Part shown: piece by piece, positions 1 through 7,696 of the stretch
Layout: every line of letters begins with the position of its first letter
Position numbering within the stretch: position 1 is the stretch's first letter
Assembly (NCBI RefSeq): GCF_002699205.1
Contig: NZ_PABT01000039.1
Span: 1 to 38,533 of the forward strand
Reading direction: 5' to 3'
Origin: Allomuricauda sp.
GTDB taxonomy: Bacteria; Bacteroidota; Bacteroidia; Flavobacteriales; Flavobacteriaceae
Length of the DNA: 38,533 bases
Notes under the pieces: model-generated
Seen by the model: only the letters and a program-made list of their open reading frames with translations
Database searches by the model: none
What the model was told of the DNA's origin: nothing
Translations under genes and position numbers: made by a program

Positions 1-508
1 CCTTTTTGTAGTCCACTTCATAATCGGTGGGAAACAAAATGTTGTATGGAGGTTTATATTCAAAAGTGGATGGGACGGCCAGGACCGGTATTTCTGTTTT
101 CTGAATTACGTTGACCGTGTTGGAACCAAAAAGAATTTCTTTGGCACCCGTTGCCCCTTGTGTGCCCATAACAACAAAGTCGATGTTTTCCTTTTGGGAA
201 ATAGAGGCAATCTCGTCCGTCAACGAATTGAATGCGGCATGGACCACAAAGCTATGTGTCGGCACATTGAACTGCGCCTTGATCTTCTTTATGGTTTTTT
301 CCAAAGCTTCCTCCGCCTTATACTTTTCGTTGTCCGGCAAGCCGAACTGTCCAGGGCTCCCCAAGGTATAATCTGCCCGGTACACCGGAGGTGTATAGGC
401 ATGGACCAGATAAAATATACAGGTGGAGTTCTCCAATAATTTTACCGCATAGGAAATAGCGTGAAATGCATTTTTGGAAAAATCGGTGGGCAATACAACT
501 CTGATCAT
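1..508 (-). CDS. Universal stress protein (UspA family), 3' end beyond window
   Basis: The frame opens with ATG at 506-508 (MIRVVLPTDFSKNAF) and stays open to the left edge, about 169 codons, so the C-terminus is missing. The first Usp domain is complete: beta-1 with the VLPTDFS nucleotide-site start, and the glycine-rich ATP-binding motif MGTQGATGAKEILFGSNT, which fits the family G-x2-G-x9-G-S/T pattern. A second domain appears to begin near residue 155 (NILFPTDYE), so the whole protein is probably a tandem Usp like its two neighbours. Such proteins are cytoplasmic nucleotide-binding stress proteins whose molecular task is mostly unknown. The gene has its own promoter with a CRP/FNR-type dyad 60 bases before the start codon. 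Family call is firm; function is by family only. Confidence 0.93.
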   Translation of the reverse strand, partial: MIRVVLPTDFSKNAFHAISYAVKLLENSTCIFYLVHAYTPPVYRADYTLGSPGQFGLPDNEKYKAEEALEKTIKKIKAQFNVPTHSFVVHAAFNSLTDEIASISQKENIDFVVMGTQGATGAKEILFGSNTVNVIQKTEIPVLAVPSTFEYKPPYNILFPTDYEVDYKK

Positions 509-536
509 AGCTCAATTATTTAAAAACTATTGGTAA

Positions 537-579
537 CAAAGCTATCTACCCTATCAATTCCATACTATGATTTACATCA
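537..579 (-). promoter_or_regulatory. CRP/FNR-type box plus -7 element for the first usp gene
   Basis: On the plus strand 568-579 reads TGATTTACATCA, a TGAT-N4-ATCA dyad. On the minus strand, 23 bases further downstream, TAGCTTTG (544 to 537) matches the Bacteroidota -7 consensus TAnnTTTG exactly. A start site near 531 would put the dyad centre at about -42, the class II activator position. The start codon follows at 508. Binding by the REC-CRP regulator encoded at 1580-2629 is inferred. Confidence 0.7.
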
Positions 580-655
580 CATATCCCAAAAAGATTTAGG
601 AAATAAAACTACACCATGGAGGTAAGCCATGCACATAAACCATTGGGAAAAATGG

Positions 656-1492
656 TTATTCATGAATGACGTAGAATGGTATTTTTGTATGAAAACTTAT
701 TTGCTCTACAATCGAATCGAACAGAATCTGTTGGATAAAATTCAAGTTTTTGGCCACCATTATCATCATGTCAATTTCCCTGCTCTCCACAAAACATTGA
801 ATGGCCGGTTTAACCTTTTGGTTTGTAATCGTGTGAAGACTATATGTCCCAGGGAAGGTCTCTTCCATAAAATCCAAAAGATACTCCTTGTTCTTCTCCT
901 GTTCCTCGTTGAGGGAATCACCTTCTTTCAGTGCATTCATTATCCTAAAATAGGCCTTACCCAAACGCACCATTTCCACCATGGGGCGCAGAATCTTCAA
1001 GGAATAAAAGATATTGAAATCCGTAGGGAAGGCTATCTCCCTTGGTTTTGACAATTCAACTTGGGCAGGGACAACCAGTGTATTACACTGTACCTTGGTG
1101 ATAACATCCCCAGTATTGCTTCCCACCACTTTCTCCTTAATGCCCGAAGCCCCCTTGGTCCCCATGACGATAAGGTCGATGTCCTGTTCCTCCAAATGCT
1201 TTTTTATCGTAGGGATAAAAAAACCATATTGGTGCAAAGCGAAAAAAAAGTGGTTGGCCTCGGTACTTTTTTCTCGGGTCTCCTTGACCAGGTCCGCTAG
1301 TCTTTTCTTTGTATTTGCTGTAGGTTCATTGTCCTTTCCCTGTATGGGTTCGGCGTCTTTTTTCGTATCTAGGAGCGTACCAACATATAGTAAATAAAAA
1401 TTGCATTCCATAGCACCAAAAAGCACTTGGGCATACTGTAATGCCCGAAGGGAGTTTTCGGAAAAATCTGTTGGAACCAGAATATTCTTCAT
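656..1492 (-). CDS. Tandem universal stress protein
   Basis: A 278-residue cytoplasmic protein with two Usp folds. The N-terminal domain opens MKNILVPTDFSENSLRALQYA and contains the ATP-binding loop MGTKGASGIKEKVVGSNTGDV near residues 110-130. The C-terminal domain starts around residue 150 (EIAFPTDFNIFYSL), but the equivalent loop reads MVAKNLNFIQQILFDSIVEQI and has lost the glycines. The second half therefore probably does not bind nucleotide and may serve dimerisation. ATG at 1490-1492 is the only sensible start, since the fold begins there. It lies downstream of the regulator gene on the same strand but has its own box-bearing promoter in the 87-base gap, so it can be expressed separately. 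Confidence 0.93.
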   Translation of the reverse strand: MKNILVPTDFSENSLRALQYAQVLFGAMECNFYLLYVGTLLDTKKDAEPIQGKDNEPTANTKKRLADLVKETREKSTEANHFFFALHQYGFFIPTIKKHLEEQDIDLIVMGTKGASGIKEKVVGSNTGDVITKVQCNTLVVPAQVELSKPREIAFPTDFNIFYSLKILRPMVEMVRLGKAYFRIMNALKEGDSLNEEQEKNKEYLLDFMEETFPGTYSLHTITNQKVKPAIQCFVESREIDMMIMVAKNLNFIQQILFDSIVEQISFHTKIPFYVIHE

Positions 1493-1511
1493 ATGTCATA
1501 AATTGATTTTG

Positions 1512-1553
1512 CAAGTTTATCATTCGAAAAAAAAAAAGGAATGATAAATATCA
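1512..1553 (-). promoter_or_regulatory. CRP/FNR-type box plus -7 element for the second usp gene
   Basis: The dyad TGATAAATATCA occupies 1542-1553 (TGAT-N4-ATCA). Minus-strand TAAACTTG (1519 to 1512) is one mismatch from TAnnTTTG and sits 22 bases downstream of the dyad; the start codon is at 1492. The site lies just beyond the stop of the regulator gene, so it is placed for the usp gene and not for the regulator. Confidence 0.65.
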
Positions 1554-1579
1554 CTTATGCGATTTATGACACTATTTTT

Positions 1580-2629
1580 TCAATTCACTTGTGCCAATGC
1601 CTCCTTGTCCAGCACCAAGATATTTCGGTTTTCGATGGCAATAAGGCCTTCGTGTTTAAAATCGGAAAGGGTCCTTATAAGGCTTTCCGTGGCAATCCCG
1701 GCCACTCCGGCCAAATCGCTACGCGCAATTTTTAAAGGCCCCTGTTTGTCCCTATTGATGGCTTTGCAAAACATTAAAAGGGTCTGGGCGGTTTTTTTTC
1801 TCACCGAACTGTACGCCATTTGCAGCAGCTGCTTTTTTATGTTCACCAAATCCCCTGTAATTAGATCCATCAGTTCAAGGGACACACTTTTGTTGTCCTC
1901 TAAAATAGCTTTCACCTTTTCTTTGGATATACCTGCCAATTCCACATCCTCCATTGCCACGGCGTATTCTTCGTACGGCAGATGGTCTGTCAACGAAGTA
2001 AATCCCAGAAAATCATCTTCAGCGTAAATGGATGTGATCAATTCTTTTCCCTCCTCGTCCAAACCACAACTTTTAACGACACCCTTTAGAATTAGGTATA
2101 CCATATTGGAATGGTCCCCCCTTGAATAAATGGTCTCATCTTTCTTAAAGGACAGCAACTGCCCGTGATCGTCAAAAAAATTCTTTAGTTCGTTAAGGGA
2201 CCTTATTTCGTTCTGGTGATCTTTTTTTTTGGGATGTTCGGCAAGAATAGCCTTCATCTGCTCGGCCTTTTCCAAACGGCATTCAATGGCCGACAACAGT
2301 TCTTCTTCTTCAAAAGGTTTGGTCAGATAATCATCGGCACCCAGGTTCATCCCCCTTCTAACATCTTCCCTTTCCGTTTTGGCGGAAACAAATATAAACG
2401 GAATGTCCCTGGTGGTCTCGTTTGACGATAGTTCTTCCAACACTCCATAACCATCCATTTCAGGCATCATTATATCGCAGAGCACCAAATCCGGTTGTTC
2501 TTTTTCTGCCATATCAACCGCGATTTTTCCATTAGATGCCGAACAGACGTTGTATCCGGACAATTCCAACAATTCAGCTACATTTTCCCGTAACGAGGTG
2601 TCATCCTCAACCAGTAAGATTTTCTTCAT
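1580..2629 (-). CDS. Response regulator fused to CRP/FNR-type effector (REC-cNMP-HTH)
   Basis: A 349-residue transcription regulator in three parts. Residues 1-120 are a receiver domain with the acidic pocket VEDD, phospho-acceptor D52 (CDIMMPEMDG), S82 and K104 (TKPF). Residues about 145-265 form a cyclic-nucleotide-binding-type beta barrel that lacks the Arg-Ser pair of the cAMP pocket, so ligand binding is doubtful. Residues 275-345 are a Crp-type winged helix. Its recognition helix ATESLIRTLSDF keeps the Glu (E315) and Arg (R319) that in CRP and FNR read the TGA half-site. No N-terminal Fe-S cysteine cluster is present, so input should come through phosphorylation. The start overlaps the 3' end of the histidine kinase by 23 bases, indicating one operon. 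TGA-N6-TCA dyads recur in the surrounding gaps, making this the likely local regulator. Confidence 0.92.
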   Translation of the reverse strand: MKKILLVEDDTSLRENVAELLELSGYNVCSASNGKIAVDMAEKEQPDLVLCDIMMPEMDGYGVLEELSSNETTRDIPFIFVSAKTEREDVRRGMNLGADDYLTKPFEEEELLSAIECRLEKAEQMKAILAEHPKKKDHQNEIRSLNELKNFFDDHGQLLSFKKDETIYSRGDHSNMVYLILKGVVKSCGLDEEGKELITSIYAEDDFLGFTSLTDHLPYEEYAVAMEDVELAGISKEKVKAILEDNKSVSLELMDLITGDLVNIKKQLLQMAYSSVRKKTAQTLLMFCKAINRDKQGPLKIARSDLAGVAGIATESLIRTLSDFKHEGLIAIENRNILVLDKEALAQVN

Positions 2630-4136
2630 TTTTCTTTTTGTTTAGTGGTATGTGCAATGTGAATATGGAGCCTTTGCCCAATTTACTTTTAAAAGTAATA
2701 TTGGCATCGAGATTGTGCATATGTTGTCTTACGGTATTCAACCCTATTCCTGTGCCTTGTACGGTAAGCACATTGGTGGCCCTAAAATATCGGTCAAATA
2801 CAAATGGCTGGTCCTCCGGGGGAATCCCAAAACCTTCATCGACCACTTCAATTTTAAGCTGTTCCCGTTCTTGGGTAACCTTCAATTCTATAGTGGTATC
2901 CTCGGGGGAATACTTTATGGCGTTGTGCACTAGGTTTGAAAGTGCCAACTCCAATATTTTTTCATCAAATTCAACGACGATCCCATCAATGTTATCGGGG
3001 TACCGGATACGCTGCCCTTCTTTTAGGAGGGTATTGGAATCATAGACCACTTCATTGATCAATTTGCTAAGTGGAAATGAGGATACCGTATATTTCACCT
3101 TTCCCGACTCCAAACGTTCGATGGACAAAAAGTCGGTAAGTATGTTGTCCAAATATTTTACCTTGGATTTGATCGTTGAGATATGTTTGTCACGTTTGTC
3201 CTGTTGATCGGAATCCGTGTATCTGCTCAAAAGTGAAGTAGAGGTAAGGATACTGGTCAAAGGGGTCTTGAACTCGTGGGACACCAAGGATAGGAATTTG
3301 GTCTTCAGCTCGTTGAGCGTTTTCTCCGCCTTTAGCGCCTCACGTAATTGTTGGGTTCGTTCTTCCACCGTGTTCTCTAACTGCTTCGTGTAATTTTTCC
3401 GTTCCGTGATGTCCAAAACAATGGCCACATAGACCTGCCGCTTTCCAATGGATGACAGTTGTAGATGGACTTCAACGGGGTATGTGGTTCCGTCCTTTCG
3501 CTTATGGACGGATTCAAAGACCACCTTTTGCTTTCGTTTGGACAACAACGGGGATACCAACCGTCTCATAGCCTCCATGCTGACCTCTGGTTTAATGTCC
3601 AATACGGACATTTTGTACAGCTCTTCCATACTGTATCCCAGATTGAGCCGGGCTCCACGGTTTACATTGATAAAATGAAAGGATTCCGCATCAAATACAA
3701 AGATTTCATTAAGGGACTCATCAAAGATCTGGAACCAATAATCTATGGTCTGTTCCGCCTTCTTTCTCTCGGTAATATCCATTACCAAGGCCAGTACGTA
3801 TTTTTTCTGACGTAAGTTAAATGGGCTGAGGCTTATCTCCAGGGGAAACTCCTCCCCATCCTTTCGCAGGCCGACCAAATCCAGTCCCTGTCCCATCTGC
3901 CTGGCCTGGCCTTTGGACATAAAGCCGGAGACCAGTGTATCGTGTTTATTTCTAGACTTTTTGGGTATCAAGATATCCAGGGGCTTGCCAACAAGTTCCC
4001 CTGTTTCGTAGGCAAACATTTTGTTCGCGGCATTGTTGCTGGCAGTGATCTGCCGTTGTTCGTTGACAATAATTATGCCCTCGGAGATTACCTCCGACAA
4101 CATACCCAACACGTTACTTTTTCTAAATAGTTCCAA
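2607..4136 (-). CDS. Soluble PAS-PAS histidine kinase
   Basis: About 509 residues with no membrane segment. PAS 1 covers residues 12-125 and PAS 2 covers 130-248, each ending in a PAC-like DITERK. A short coiled coil follows, then HisKA with H287 (SLVSHEFKTPLTSIL), and an HATPase_c domain with N-box (NLVHNAIKYS), G1 (DEGFGIP), F-box (FVFDRYF) and G2 (GTGIGLNTV). The PAS ligand cannot be read from sequence; heme, flavin or none are all possible. It should phosphorylate the overlapping REC-CRP regulator. The start given is TTG at 4134-4136, giving a natural MELFRKSNVLGML beginning. An in-frame ATG at 4101-4103 (residue 12) is the alternative and would lie a more usual 50 bases from the upstream box. 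The domain call is firm; the start is uncertain. Confidence 0.93.
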   Translation of the reverse strand: MELFRKSNVLGMLSEVISEGIIIVNEQRQITASNNAANKMFAYETGELVGKPLDILIPKKSRNKHDTLVSGFMSKGQARQMGQGLDLVGLRKDGEEFPLEISLSPFNLRQKKYVLALVMDITERKKAEQTIDYWFQIFDESLNEIFVFDAESFHFINVNRGARLNLGYSMEELYKMSVLDIKPEVSMEAMRRLVSPLLSKRKQKVVFESVHKRKDGTTYPVEVHLQLSSIGKRQVYVAIVLDITERKNYTKQLENTVEERTQQLREALKAEKTLNELKTKFLSLVSHEFKTPLTSILTSTSLLSRYTDSDQQDKRDKHISTIKSKVKYLDNILTDFLSIERLESGKVKYTVSSFPLSKLINEVVYDSNTLLKEGQRIRYPDNIDGIVVEFDEKILELALSNLVHNAIKYSPEDTTIELKVTQEREQLKIEVVDEGFGIPPEDQPFVFDRYFRATNVLTVQGTGIGLNTVRQHMHNLDANITFKSKLGKGSIFTLHIPLNKKKNEENLTG

Positions 4137-4153
4137 AACAATAATAAATTTAC

Positions 4154-4196
4154 TGATTTAGATCATGGTGGAAAATTTTTTACATGGGTATATTTA
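4154..4196. promoter_or_regulatory. Shared CRP/FNR-type box in divergent kinase/terB promoter
   Basis: 4154-4165 reads TGATTTAGATCA, a good dyad, lying between the divergent kinase and TerB-like genes. On the plus strand, exactly 23 bases on, TATATTTA (4189-4196) differs from TAnnTTTG only in the last base, and the terB-like ATG follows at 4223. On the minus strand only a poor -7 candidate (TATTTAGA near 4129-4122) sits at similar spacing. Autoregulation of the kinase-regulator operon is inferred. Confidence 0.65.
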
Positions 4197-4222
4197 TTAT
4201 TTGATGGTTAAAAATTAATAAA

Positions 4223-4630
4223 ATGGCGGAATCCAAGAAAAAACTCGGAAATGAATTGTATCAAAATTTGGGAAAATTGTTCTATGCCGTGGCCATGGCG
4301 GACCACAGTGTACATATGAAAGAGATGGAAAAACTGAATGAAGTGGTACGCGATAATTGGTTGGATGTGGATGATATTGAGGATGAATATGGCAGCGATG
4401 CCGCTTTCCAGATAATTTCCGTTTTTGATCGGTTATTGGAATACGAAAAAGACAGTGACGCCATCTACGAAGAATTCGAAGCATTCTACATGGACCATAA
4501 AATATTGTTCACCCCAGAAATCAAAAATTTGGCCATGTCCACCTCAAGGGCCATTGCCGCTTCATTTTTTGGAAGTAACAAATCAGAATTGATCTTACTG
4601 GGACGTTTACAATTGCTCTTCGGCAAATGA
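4223..4630 (+). CDS. TerB-like (tellurite resistance B fold) protein
   Basis: A 135-residue, helix-rich cytoplasmic protein. The stretch LGKLFYAVAMADHSVHMKEM, with conserved small residues and acidic or histidine positions, resembles the first helices of the TerB/DjlA-type fold, in which acidic residues may bind metal. The length is normal for a stand-alone TerB domain. Its role is unknown; TerB proteins occur in stress and membrane-associated complexes. ATG at 4223 is preceded by an AT-rich leader and a box-bearing promoter shared with the divergent kinase. The gene converges with the third usp gene, leaving only three bases between stops. The fold assignment rests on a short motif and overall character, hence moderate confidence; that it is a real gene is not in doubt. 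Confidence 0.65.
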   Translation: MAESKKKLGNELYQNLGKLFYAVAMADHSVHMKEMEKLNEVVRDNWLDVDDIEDEYGSDAAFQIISVFDRLLEYEKDSDAIYEEFEAFYMDHKILFTPEIKNLAMSTSRAIAASFFGSNKSELILLGRLQLLFGK

Positions 4631-4633
4631 TGG

Positions 4634-5455
4634 TCATATTTTGATGGTCATCACTGGCATTTTAGCATGATTGGATACGTTCTCGGCCAAGCTGCCGACC
4701 ACAAAATGGGCCAATCCCTTTCTTCCATGTGTGGGAATCACCAATAAATCTGCACCCTTCTCCGAACAATAGTTAAAGATTCCACGCTCTACGCTATGGT
4801 GGTTGTAAAAGTTTACGTTTATTTCCTTGCCCAACTCCTTCTGAAAGGATTCCATTCGTTTTTCAACATCATCAAAGCCCATAAAGTTGGCACCGGAGGT
4901 GTTGATATAAACCACTTCCAATGAGGCCGAGAATAGTTCGGCAAATGCTTCGGCCTTCCTATAGGCAGGAATACTTTCCTTAGCCAGATCACAGGCCAAT
5001 ACAATTTTTTTGATTGAAAAATCATCATGTGGTTTCTTGACCACGATAACGGGAAGCTCGGACGTACGCACCACCTTCTCGGTATTGGATCCCATGAACA
5101 ATTCACTCAAACCACCGGTTCCGTGGGAGCCCATCACCACCAAATCGCAATGCTGCTCTTTGGCCACATTGTTTACCTCGGTAAAATCCTTGTAATTTTG
5201 GACAATGGCCTCAACGGGAACACCTTTGAGATATTCCCTTTCCGTAAACTCTTTAATTTTTTCTTTCGACAGTTTTAAATAATATTTTGCCTCAGCTTCC
5301 TCCGCAATCTCGGAATTGGCCAAAACAGAATCGGACATACCAATCATATGAAGCAAAATAATCCCAGCCCCATGTTGTTTTGCAATTTGGGCGGCAACTT
5401 TAAGGGCATATTCCGAATGTTTCGAAAAATCGACAGGAACCAATATTTTTTTCAT
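4634..5455 (-). CDS. Tandem universal stress protein
   Basis: 273 residues from MKKILVPVDFSKHSEYAL. Both Usp domains are intact: loop one MGSHGTGGLSELFMGSNTEKV and loop two PTHGRKGLAHFVVGSLAENV each keep the G-x2-G-x9-G-S ATP-binding pattern. This is unlike the neighbouring usp at 656-1492, whose second loop is degenerate. The start at 5453-5455 is chosen because the conserved fold begins there. The frame is open further up to ATG at 5537-5539, adding 28 residues without Usp similarity. A strong promoter (-7 at 5562-5555) lies just before that upstream ATG, so the longer form cannot be excluded. It converges with the TerB-like gene on the other strand. Confidence 0.93.
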   Translation of the reverse strand: MKKILVPVDFSKHSEYALKVAAQIAKQHGAGIILLHMIGMSDSVLANSEIAEEAEAKYYLKLSKEKIKEFTEREYLKGVPVEAIVQNYKDFTEVNNVAKEQHCDLVVMGSHGTGGLSELFMGSNTEKVVRTSELPVIVVKKPHDDFSIKKIVLACDLAKESIPAYRKAEAFAELFSASLEVVYINTSGANFMGFDDVEKRMESFQKELGKEINVNFYNHHSVERGIFNYCSEKGADLLVIPTHGRKGLAHFVVGSLAENVSNHAKMPVMTIKI

Positions 5456-5554
5456 GACATCCAATGTTAACACAAAATGGCTCTTTTCCCCAAATAGAAA
5501 GGATGTTTCCAAAACTTCTATTCCTTGAGCCACTACCATTTGTTACGTTTTTCC

Positions 5555-5597
5555 CAAAATTATAATTTGAGCGCATCCATTCCTATGACCTTGATCA
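5555..5597 (-). promoter_or_regulatory. CRP/FNR-type box plus perfect -7 element for the third usp gene
   Basis: The dyad TGACCTTGATCA occupies 5586-5597, with one half-site extended to ATCA. Minus-strand TAATTTTG (5562 to 5555) is a perfect TAnnTTTG and begins 23 bases downstream of the dyad, the same spacing as at the first usp promoter. A start near 5549 leaves about 94 bases of leader to the ATG at 5455, or about 10 to the ATG at 5539. Confidence 0.7.
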
Positions 5598-5617
5598 TGT
5601 TACCCGCTGGATTTTGA

Positions 5618-5908
5618 TCACTCCAGTGCGTTCAGTTTCTTTTTTAGAGCAGCTACTTCCTGCTGCAGACTTTCCACCTGCCCCAAAAGATGATATATGG
5701 CCTGTATGCCTTCGGGGTTGATATCCAACTCATTGTACAGACGGACCATTTTTTCCAACAGGGGAAGATCTTCCAAGTGAAGCATTCCCTCATCGTCCTT
5801 ATGCTCCAATTGTAAGATTTCATACTCGTGCATGGAGTACACAAAAGATTCCCCGACCCCATGGCGTTCACAAAACGTTTTTATGGATATGTAGTTTTCT
5901 TTTTTCAT
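5618..5908 (-). CDS. cbpM: Chaperone modulator CbpM (MerR-like)
   Basis: A 96-residue protein beginning MKKENYISIKTFCERHGV. An N-terminal MerR_2-like winged-helix region is followed by LEDLPLLEKMVRLYNELDIN and a C-terminal coiled coil (VESLQQEVAALKKKL). Size and layout match CbpM, which in E. coli binds the J-domain of CbpA and inhibits its co-chaperone and DNA-binding activity. It follows the cbpA-type gene by six bases on the same strand, the usual cbpAM arrangement, which supports the call. It shares the promoter upstream of cbpA. Confidence 0.85.
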   Translation of the reverse strand: MKKENYISIKTFCERHGVGESFVYSMHEYEILQLEHKDDEGMLHLEDLPLLEKMVRLYNELDINPEGIQAIYHLLGQVESLQQEVAALKKKLNALE

Positions 5909-5914
5909 GTCTTT

Positions 5915-6826
5915 TTATTCAAGGTTGGTCTTTGCCAAAGATTCAAAGAGCGACTTTTGTTCCGGTGTAAGGTTCTTAGGTATTTTCACCTGATAGGTGA
6001 GGTAAAGATCCCCAAATTGACCTTCCTTCTTATATTTGGGAAATCCTTTCCCTTTTAACTTAACCTTAGTGCCATTATCGGTTCCGGGAGCTACTTTCAA
6101 TTTCACTTTTCCCGTTAAGGTCTCGACTTGTATCTCCCCTCCTAGCACTGCTTTTACCAAAGGTATTTGGACGGTTTTGTACAAATTTGCCCCATCTCTT
6201 TTAAATGGGGTGTTGTTCACTATGGAAAAAGTAATATACAGATCACCGGCAGGACCACCTTCGATCCCAGGACCACCGTGTCCTTTTATCTTAATGGTCT
6301 GTCCATCCTCAATACCGGCGGGAATGGTCAACCTTATGTTCTTTCCATTAACGGTAAGGGTCTGTTTTTGGGTGGTGTACACATCCATCAGTGACAGTTG
6401 AAGCTCTGCATTGTAATCCTGTCCCCTGAACCTGACCTTACGCCCATGTGTGCCAAATCCTGATGCCCCACCGAACATGGACTCAAAAAAGTCTGAAAAA
6501 TCTTGGGCAGATCCCCCGGAACGACTGTAGGTGTATCCGGAATAATCGCCATGTCCACCTTGCTGTCCTCTTGCCCTTTTCGCTTTTTCAAACTCCTCGG
6601 CATGCTGCCAATCTTTTCCGTATTCGTCGTATTTTTTTCTTTTCTCCGGGTCCGAAAGCACTTCGTGGGCCTCATTGACCCGCTTAAAGTTTTTCTCGGC
6701 TTCCTTGTCATTGGGATTAAGATCGGGATGGTACTTCCTGGCAAGCTTACGGTACGCCTTCTTAATTTGGTCCGTGGAAGCTTTTTTATCTATTCCCAAT
6801 ACTTTGTAATAATCAATAAAATCCAT
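5915..6826 (-). CDS. cbpA: CbpA-type DnaJ co-chaperone
   Basis: 303 residues from [18 protein letters not shown]. The J-domain (1-70) carries the HPD motif (YHPDLNP) that stimulates DnaK ATPase. It is followed by a Gly/Phe/Ser-rich linker (about 85-125) and the two beta-barrel substrate-binding domains of the DnaJ C-terminal region (about 130-295; motifs [11 protein letters not shown] and [12 protein letters not shown]). There is no CxxCxGxG zinc-finger region, which separates CbpA from true DnaJ. The in-frame extension to 6997 is rejected: the J-domain starts at 6826 and the upstream residues look like untranslated leader. CbpM follows immediately. A CRP/FNR-type dyad lies 103 bases upstream, between this gene and the divergent upp. 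Confidence 0.93.
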   Translation of the reverse strand: MDFIDYYKVLGIDKKASTDQIKKAYRKLARKYHPDLNPNDKEAEKNFKRVNEAHEVLSDPEKRKKYDEYGKDWQHAEEFEKAKRARGQQGGHGDYSGYTYSRSGGSAQDFSDFFESMFGGASGFGTHGRKVRFRGQDYNAELQLSLMDVYTTQKQTLTVNGKNIRLTIPAGIEDGQTIKIKGHGGPGIEGGPAGDLYITFSIVNNTPFKRDGANLYKTVQIPLVKAVLGGEIQVETLTGKVKLKVAPGTDNGTKVKLKGKGFPKYKKEGQFGDLYLTYQVKIPKNLTPEQKSLFESLAKTNLE

Positions 6827-6897
6827 AGGTCGATATAGAAATCTGAATTCATTATATCCGTTACCACTCCAAACTCGGCCAGAGTGGATCACTCCCC

Positions 6898-6941
6898 CAA
6901 ATTTCGCCAAAAAACTTCTTTGTTTACAATGACCTTTATCA
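6898..6941. promoter_or_regulatory. CRP/FNR-type box in the divergent cbpA/upp gap
   Basis: 6930-6941 reads TGACCTTTATCA, fitting TGA-N6-TCA. On the minus strand GAAATTTG (6905 to 6898) is one mismatch from the -7 consensus at 24-base spacing, suggesting activation of cbpAM. Towards upp no good -7 element sits at the expected distance, so control of upp is less clear. The rest of the 200-base gap (6827-7026) shows no other structure. Confidence 0.55.
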
Positions 6942-7026
6942 GTGTCCGGTCCAAGTGTTCCGAAATGTTTTTCATTTTTATATCTTACCGACAACATTTA
7001 CCTTTAAAAAAACAATTTCCAATAAA

Positions 7027-7680
7027 ATGATCGTTCATCAATTTGACCAAGCCAATTCATTGCTGAATACCTTTATATCCGAGATTAGGGATGTGGAGAT
7101 CCAAAAGGATCCCATGCGTTTTAGACGAAACATTGAACGTATTGGCGAGGTCCTTGCCTATGAACTGAGCAAATCGTTGGATTACGGGGAAAAAGAAATC
7201 AAGACCCCGCTCGGGACCAAAAAATCTTTTTTATGTTCCGACAATTTGGTGCTTTGTTCGGTTCTTAGGGCCGGACTACCACTCCATCAAGGTATTTTGA
7301 GTTATTTTGATAGGGCCGAAAATGCCTTTATTTCAGCATATCGACACCATCCCAACGATGATGATGCCTTTGAAGTAATCGTAAAATATTTGGCCGCACC
7401 TTCCCTTGATGGGAAAATATTGGTGTTAACGGACCCTATGTTGGCCACTGGAAAAACATTGGAAAATGTACTCGATGCCCTTAAAGGCCATGGTACCCCT
7501 AAGCAAATCCATATTATATCCGTTATCGGTTCCAAATCAGGTGTGTCCAAGGTTGAAAAAGTATTTCCGAAGAACACCCATCTCTGGATTGCCGCCGTTG
7601 ATGAGCATCTTAACAGCAAGGGATATATCGTCCCCGGGCTGGGTGATGCGGGGGATCTAAGTTATGGAGTCAAATTGTAA
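7027..7680 (+). CDS. upp: Uracil phosphoribosyltransferase
   Basis: 217 residues from MIVHQFDQANSLLNTF. It converts uracil and PRPP to UMP in pyrimidine salvage. The PRPP-binding loop is DPMLATGKTLENV (about residues 138-150), and the uracil-contacting C-terminus GYIVPGLGDAGDLSYG is present. Length is normal for the family. ATG at 7027 is preferred over an upstream in-frame codon at 6955, because the added residues resemble leader and the fold starts at 7027. It lies between heat-shock and nuclease genes of the stress cluster and converges with the beta-CASP gene 16 bases away. Salvage of uracil released by RNA decay would fit its neighbours, but that link is inferred. Confidence 0.93.
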   Translation: MIVHQFDQANSLLNTFISEIRDVEIQKDPMRFRRNIERIGEVLAYELSKSLDYGEKEIKTPLGTKKSFLCSDNLVLCSVLRAGLPLHQGILSYFDRAENAFISAYRHHPNDDDAFEVIVKYLAAPSLDGKILVLTDPMLATGKTLENVLDALKGHGTPKQIHIISVIGSKSGVSKVEKVFPKNTHLWIAAVDEHLNSKGYIVPGLGDAGDLSYGVKL

Positions 7681-7696
7681 TTTCTCTTTCTTGCTC

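Noticed and set aside
5915..6997. Longer start for the CbpA-type gene at 6997
   Set aside because: The extra 57 residues precede a complete J-domain, show no conserved features, and would cover the shared regulatory box.
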